From positions 1 to 8,964 of the forward strand of contig JAFGIT010000181.1 of assembly GCA_016929465.1 (NCBI GenBank): a DNA stretch of 8,964 nt, given 5' to 3'. Source of the DNA: Candidatus Coatesiibacteriota bacterium. GTDB lineage: Bacteria; B130-G9. Position numbers and translations under genes: made by a program. The notes beneath the pieces are model-generated. The model did no database searches. It was not told the DNA's origin and saw only the letters and a program-made list of their open reading frames with translations. Of this stretch, positions 4,683 through 8,964 are shown in pieces (the first letter of the stretch is position 1; every line of letters starts with the position of its first letter).

Positions 4683-7600
4683 TTAATTGTCGTCGGGCTT
4701 TGGGAACCTGTCGAAGCTCATCGACAGCATGGGTGATCTTCTGGTTCCCTTTGATGCCTTGAAACTCCACGCGCACGAGGGGATATTGCTGAACGAATTG
4801 AATTCTCCCGCAGGCGTCAAGGCAGCGAGCCAGTAATATGTCCCGGGCATGATCTCAGGCATCGTGATTTTGAAGACCTCATCTGGCCCAATCGTCTGGC
4901 CATCCTGAAGCGGAATGGACGTCGTGAACGGCTCCGGCATCTCTGAGAGAGTCGGGTAGAAGAGTGTCTCACCAGTCGGGAATGTAACGCCGATATAGAG
5001 GTCAACCGACTTGGCCGCGCCAGGATTCACTATCGTCCGAGAGAGAGACATCAGATCATCCTTCTCAAACTCCGAGGTATTCAATGATAGCTCCAGAGTC
5101 GGCATTGCGTCGATTGTGAATGACTTGATCTCGGGAGTTCCCATCCTGACCACTGTTCCCTCGAGACAGAATGAAGCCATGAATGAATACTGACCCGGCT
5201 CGAGTTCCGGCAGTGTAAGGTCCACTATAGTCGTTCTTGGCAGCCTATAGCCTGGATATAGCTGTATCGAGGAGATGAATGGCGTCGGTATTGCAGAGAG
5301 ACCCGGCCAATAGAGCTGTACATCTCCCGGCAGGAATACCGAGACATACAGGTCTGCCATCTCGCTTTGCCCATAATATTCCGCCTCGACCTGAGCCATC
5401 AGCCTGTCGCCAGCCTTGAAGGCCGTTGCATTCATCACAATCGTCGGAACCGGGTCCGCATCATCATCGAAACCGGTGCCGGTCAAGCTTATGTTGTAGT
5501 TGGGGCTATTCGTGTCGTTGGACGTTATCATCAGCCATCCATCTCGTTTGCCGATCTCTTCCGGCACGAATCTAACCTCGAGCTGATAGGTCCCTCTTGC
5601 CTGGATTGTAATCGGTGTCATGGCGGGGCACGTGAATTCCCCAGACGTGGAGAGCTCGCTTATCACAAGAGCACTTCCACCGGTGTTCTCGATCTTCAAA
5701 GCCCAGCTCTTCGAGTTCCCGATGGCAGCCTCGCCGAAGTCATGAGATACATCGGAGGGCGAAATGACTGGAATCGACGCCTCGTAACTCACGTAGCAGA
5801 GAGCATCGTCCCCTGGCTTGCCGATATTGTTGAGTGAGTCGATTCCGATTGCTGTGAACTCGTATATTCCGAAGCCATGGCCAGGTATAAATGTGAACGT
5901 TCCAGAACCTGCCCTGGCATACGTATATGACTTCCAGGTGCCGGCTCGCGTCCCACCATCGGCTCTGAATCGATAATACAGCGTAACCTGCGTCACATCG
6001 GAGACCGCATCGTGCGCCTCGAATTGCACCGGTATCGGAGACGTCGTCGATGCTTCCGGACACGAAAGCGAAACTTCCGGCGGCGTCATGTCGAAGACAG
6101 TGGTGTCCATGCCAGTTCCCAGATCGCTTTCATTTCCCGCTTTGTCCGTCGCAATGATACAGAACCGATATTCCCCATCACCATCGGGCGGCGCGAAGGA
6201 GAGAGTACCCGATCCAGATGTGCTATTCAGCCCGGAGTCCTTCCAAGTAGAATCATTATGTCTGTAGTAGAGCTCGACCTGAGCTATCCCAGAACCAGAG
6301 TCCGTGGCGCTGAAACTGATCGCGATCGGGGTGCTCTTGGATGACGCAGGCGACTGGCAGTTAGTCTGAGGCACTGTCGAATCGTATAGCACCGTCCTTT
6401 GATACGTTGTCGGCTTGCCCTGCGAATTCCCAGCGGCATCAACAGCCTGCACTGCGAAGCGGTAGCGACCTTCACCACTCGCGAATGTGTATAAGAAGGT
6501 TCCCGAAGCCTTGCCGTTGACCGTATCGATGGCTGCCAATGCGGCGCTTCCGTATGATGCCCAGAGAGTGACACTTCCGATCCCGGAATAGTCATCGGAA
6601 GCCTCAAAGGCTATCTCTACTGTCGCATCCTTGGCATAGGGCGGAGCTGAACACGTAGAGGTCGGAGCCGTTGTGTCATATATCGTATAGCATTCCACCG
6701 TGTCAGAGAGCGACTCCTCGTTGCAGGCGCGGTCTGTTGAGCATGTCCTGAATTCATACCTTCCCTTTCCGAGGTCGAGCGCCACATCGAGGGAAGCGCT
6801 GGTTGCTTTGATCGGAGAGCCGACTTGGGCCCAGTCGCCTCCTTCTTTTCTTTTGAATAGGCGCATGCAGTCTATACCCGACAGTGCATCGGACGAGTGA
6901 ACCTCCACCGATATGGTCGCCACCTGTGTATATCGCAGGCACGCGCTCATGGAAGACGGCTTCATGAAGTCGAGCGTGAATGATGCGCCAGGCTCCTCCA
7001 GCGAACCTCCGGTGTTGCCAGCAAGGTCAGTTGCCAGGGCTGCCAGATCGTACGTTCCCTCTCCGAGATCTATCCTCAAGGTTAACTCACCTTGCTCGCC
7101 GTAACCCTTGGTTGGGTGCAGCTGCCACTCTCCGCCCTGCTTTCTATACCAGAATACGATCTCGCCTATTCCGGAGCTCTTGGGACCATCGACGCATTCA
7201 TATTGAACGTCGATTGAATTGGTGTTGCTGTACTCTGGGGTAACCACGGAGCACGTGGGCGCATTCGTGTCGAGAATGGCCGTGCAGTCCGCGATACCCG
7301 GGCCAAGCTCCGAGTTCCCGCACTCGTCCTCTGCCAGCGTATAAAATTCATAGGTTCCATCGCCCTCGGCAGGCTCAAATGAGATGACCCCTGCCACACC
7401 ATTTTCAGAGAAACCGGAATCTGCCCAATCAGTCCAATTCGAACCGTCGGAGTAGCGATACCACAAAGCCACACTCGCGATCTCGCACGTCGCGGCGGTT
7501 GCAGCGTATGCGACATCAACAGGAGGCTTTGTGTGGCTCAAGCCACAGGACGCATGCGAATCAGGCCTATTGCTGTCGATGAGGAGTTCGGAGTCTGCCT

Positions 7601-8964
7601 CGGTCTTCATCGCCTCTTGGTTTCCGGCTGCGTCCGTTGCCAAGCAGAAGAACCCGTAAGTTCCGTCTCCCCGGTTGATTGCGAAGCTAAAGGTCGCTCT
7701 TGTCGAGGCCTCCTGTGATAATCCCGAGAACTCCCAATCCTCGTCGTCGAATCTGTAGTAGAGCTCTATCCGGGCTGCGCCCGTGCCGATTGAGCTGTCG
7801 GTCGCGTAGCATTCGACTACGACGGGCAGCCGGTTGGCAAACTTTGGCGCGACCGCATTCGAAGAAGGCGGCTCGAAGTCGACGTGCACGATTGCAGAGT
7901 TGCTGCCATTTGGCGATTCTGAGTTACCCGCGAGGTCCTCGGCAAGACATATAAATGTATAGATACCTTCCTTAGCAATGTCGTCCAGCTGGAATTGGCC
8001 CGAGGTCGACTCCGTTGCGATGCCGGTCGGCGCAACCTCCCCTCCGTCGATGCTGTAGAGCAGCTCGAGATTGGAGACTCCGCTGAGCGAGTCTGAGGAC
8101 GAGAACTCCAGCTCGAATGCGGCCGTGTTGACCGCAGCTGGTCCGTTGAGAATCGACGTCGGCGGCTCGGAGTCGAAGATGCATTCCTTGGCTCTGTCCC
8201 CGTCGATCTGTTCGGAATTCCCGCAGACATCTTGACTCACGGAGCACAGCTCATAGATGCCCTGCCCATGAGGCAGATGGAACTCGAGGACTTCCTCGGG
8301 CTCCGAAGTATAAAGACCAGTCTCTGCCCAGTGGGGGGACCAGTTCCCGTCCATGGCTCTGAACCGATACATGAGCGAAGTCTGTGCCGGTTCTGTTGTT
8401 GCGTCATGTGCTTGCACGAATACTTCAACTATCGATTGAGATGTGAATGGGCTGATCTCGATGCTCGATGAAGGAGCAGTCCTATCGTAGATGACCTCCT
8501 TGTGGTTCTCTGATGCCGCCTCGATGTTTCCGGCTACATCCTCTGCCCGGGAATAGAACTGGTACCAGCCCTCGCCGTCCGGCGGAGCGAACTCTATAAT
8601 CCCTTCGGCGCCCTCGCCACTCTCTTCGGCCTCCTGCCATTCTGTCAATGACGACCGGAAGAAGAGGTGCACCCCAACGATGCCGGAACTGCAGCCTGCA
8701 TCTGTTGCGGCGTACGATATCGTTATGGCCTCGGTAGAGACGAAGTCTGGCGCATCGATTTCCGAGATTGGTGCCGTTGTGTCGATTATTGTCTCGGTAT
8801 CTCTCTCAACCTTCTGCTCGAGATTGCCGGTCGTGTCTTCCGCGATTGTCTTGAACTGATACAGCCCTTCGCCATGGAGCGCTTCGAATGAGAATTCACC
8901 TGTCATCTCGGAGCTGGCATGCCCCGATTCTGTCCAGTCCAATTCCCAGGTCTGACCGCAATCG
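4683..8964 (-). CDS. Giant secreted Ig-like repeat protein (5' end outside the window)
   Basis: The reading frame is open to the window edge and stops with TAA at 4685-4683. At least 1,426 residues are visible. The N-terminus and any signal peptide are missing. The domains in order are: one partial and ten complete repeats of 97-104 residues; a domain opening VISPSDVSHDFGEAAIGNS, with an IENTGGSAL strand and ending ISLTGTGF, typical of ASH/choice-of-anchor-D folds; two tandem ~115-residue domains; and a short basic tail. The repeat hallmarks are an opening after D-T-x-A-P, A-T-D..SGI, LYYR...W, GEG-Y-F and A-x-D-x-AGN-x-E, as in bacterial Ig-like or OmpL47-type repeats. About 27 cysteines are present. 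There are no catalytic motifs, so adhesion, an S-layer-like coat or scaffolding is the likely role (inference). A TTG at 8942 lies inside a repeat and is not a start. A stem-loop follows the stop. Confidence 0.9.
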   Translation of the reverse strand, partial: DCGQTWELDWTESGHASSEMTGEFSFEALHGEGLYQFKTIAEDTTGNLEQKVERDTETIIDTTAPISEIDAPDFVSTEAITISYAATDAGCSSGIVGVHLFFRSSLTEWQEAEESGEGAEGIIEFAPPDGEGWYQFYSRAEDVAGNIEAASENHKEVIYDRTAPSSSIEISPFTSQSIVEVFVQAHDATTEPAQTSLMYRFRAMDGNWSPHWAETGLYTSEPEEVLEFHLPHGQGIYELCSVSQDVCGNSEQIDGDRAKECIFDSEPPTSILNGPAAVNTAAFELEFSSSDSLSGVSNLELLYSIDGGEVAPTGIATESTSGQFQLDDIAKEGIYTFICLAEDLAGNSESPNGSNSAIVHVDFEPPSSNAVAPKFANRLPVVVECYATDSSIGTGAARIELYYRFDDEDWEFSGLSQEASTRATFSFAINRGDGTYGFFCLATDAAGNQEAMKTEADSELLIDSNRPDSHASCGLSHTKPPVDVAYAATAATCEIASVALWYRYSDGSNWTDWADSGFSENGVAGVISFEPAEGDGTYEFYTLAEDECGNSELGPGIADCTAILDTNAPTCSVVTPEYSNTNSIDVQYECVDGPKSSGIGEIVFWYRKQGGEWQLHPTKGYGEQGELTLRIDLGEGTYDLAALATDLAGNTGGSLEEPGASFTLDFMKPSSMSACLRYTQVATISVEVHSSDALSGIDCMRLFKRKEGGDWAQVGSPIKATSASLDVALDLGKGRYEFRTCSTDRACNEESLSDTVECYTIYDTTAPTSTCSAPPYAKDATVEIAFEASDDYSGIGSVTLWASYGSAALAAIDTVNGKASGTFLYTFASGEGRYRFAVQAVDAAGNSQGKPTTYQRTVLYDSTVPQTNCQSPASSKSTPIAISFSATDSGSGIAQVELYYRHNDSTWKDSGLNSTSGSGTLSFAPPDGDGEYRFCIIATDKAGNESDLGTGMDTTVFDMTPPEVSLSCPEASTTSPIPVQFEAHDAVSDVTQVTLYYRFRADGGTRAGTWKSYTYARAGSGTFTFIPGHGFGIYEFTAIGIDSLNNIGKPGDDALCYVSYEASIPVISPSDVSHDFGEAAIGNSKSWALKIENTGGSALVISELSTSGEFTCPAMTPITIQARGTYQLEVRFVPEEIGKRDGWLMITSNDTNSPNYNISLTGTGFDDDADPVPTIVMNATAFKAGDRLMAQVEAEYYGQSEMADLYVSVFLPGDVQLYWPGLSAIPTPFISSIQLYPGYRLPRTTIVDLTLPELEPGQYSFMASFCLEGTVVRMGTPEIKSFTIDAMPTLELSLNTSEFEKDDLMSLSRTIVNPGAAKSVDLYIGVTFPTGETLFYPTLSEMPEPFTTSIPLQDGQTIGPDEVFKITMPEIMPGTYYWLAALTPAGEFNSFSNIPSCAWSFKASKGTRRSPMLSMSFDRFPKPDDN
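4746..5105 (-). other. Terminal domain copy B of the giant protein
   Basis: This encodes about 120 residues with VDLYIGV, GETLFYPTLSEMPEPF and PEIMPGTYYWLA, ending SFKASKG. It is followed by a 20-residue tail with RR and no hydrophobic anchor, so it is not an LPXTG or membrane-anchor end. It pairs with copy A upstream and with the end of the propeller protein. Confidence 0.65.
5106..5450 (-). other. Terminal domain copy A of the giant protein
   Basis: This encodes 115 residues with the landmarks FKAGDRL, ADLYVSVFLPG, VQLYWPGLSAIPTPF, PELEPGQYSFMA and a closing FTIDA. The spacing of these matches copy B, which shows a tandem duplication. The DNA of the two copies is well diverged. Confidence 0.7.
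5451..5768 (-). other. ASH/choice-of-anchor-D-like domain
   Basis: This encodes ~106 residues between the Ig-like array and the terminal domains. The FGEAAIGNS start, IENTGGSALVIS strand, VRFVPEEIG turn and ISLTGTGF end are the usual signature of HYDIN/ASPM-like beta-sandwiches in bacterial surface proteins. An acidic linker DDDADP follows. Confidence 0.75.
5769..8964 (-). repeat. Array of Ig-like repeats (ten complete plus one partial)
   Basis: Period is about 291-312 bases, at the protein level only. The first complete unit begins near 8768 and the last ends at 5769. Unit lengths from the N-terminal side are 99, 104, 98, 101, 102, 100, 98, 98, 97 and 103 residues. Conserved positions are the junction D-x-x-x-P, YR...W, G-x-G-x-Y and AGN/CGN. 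The ninth complete... penultimate and last units drift: the unit at about 6662-6369 lacks YR...W, and the last has an insertion after YYRF and SLNN in place of AGN. No long identical DNA is seen between units, so the array is old rather than recently amplified. Confidence 0.85.

Noticed and set aside
5367-5837. Plus-strand open frame of 156 codons opposite the giant gene, and similar ones at 6012-6344 and 7533-7954.
   Set aside because: They mirror a long minus-strand gene with clear repeats and domains; no motif or ribosome site.
8940-8942. TTG as the start of the giant protein.
   Set aside because: The frame continues upstream to the window edge (reading DCGQTWEL before it) and the codon falls inside a repeat unit.
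5769-8964. Tandem DNA repeats, CRISPR or recent expansion in the giant gene.
   Set aside because: Periodicity is in the protein only. The units differ widely in DNA and in length, and there are no short identical repeats with spacers.

Overview
The window is bacterial DNA. It has compact genes, AGGAGG-type ribosome binding sites 4-5 bases before the starts, sigma70-like -35/-10 boxes and a mid-range base composition. Nothing in it fixes a phylum. The content (very long secreted Ig-like repeat proteins, a propeller protein, a sulfatase-modifying-fold lipoprotein) resembles the accessory secretome of Myxococcota or of uncultured candidate phyla; that is an inference from style only. There are no rRNA, tRNA, CRISPR or transposon signals.

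Layout. Bases 1-1541, plus strand: a promoter and Shine-Dalgarno followed by a multi-pass membrane protein of the GT-C/PMT-like (GT39-like) glycosyltransferase type. Its reading frame carries two in-frame stops and a probable one-base deletion near the 3' end, so I call it a pseudogene. Bases 1542-1696 separate it from the converging minus-strand genes and hold one candidate terminator. Bases 3791-1697, minus strand: a two-gene operon with a good promoter (TTGACA, 17 bases, CTTAAT). It encodes a secreted beta-propeller-like protein and, 19 bases later, a cysteine-rich lipoprotein with a formylglycine-generating-enzyme-like (FGE-sulfatase) fold. Bases 4421-3969, minus strand: a small OsmC-family thiol peroxidase-like gene with its own promoter region, which is unusually rich in palindromes. 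From 8964 (window edge) to 4683, minus strand: the 3' part of a giant secreted protein. It has at least ten complete ~100-residue Ig-like repeats, one ASH/choice-of-anchor-D-like domain and two tandem C-terminal domains.

How the genes relate. The most interesting link is that the C-terminal ~113 residues of the propeller protein look homologous to the two C-terminal domains of the giant repeat protein. Two neighbouring but separately transcribed exported proteins would therefore share one uncharacterised terminal module, perhaps for surface sorting, anchoring or assembly. All three exported proteins are also rich in cysteine, which suggests disulfide-stabilised surface proteins. The OsmC-like protein is a cytoplasmic peroxide/thiol protein and may be unrelated to the surface proteins. 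I found no sign of a defence system or mobile element.
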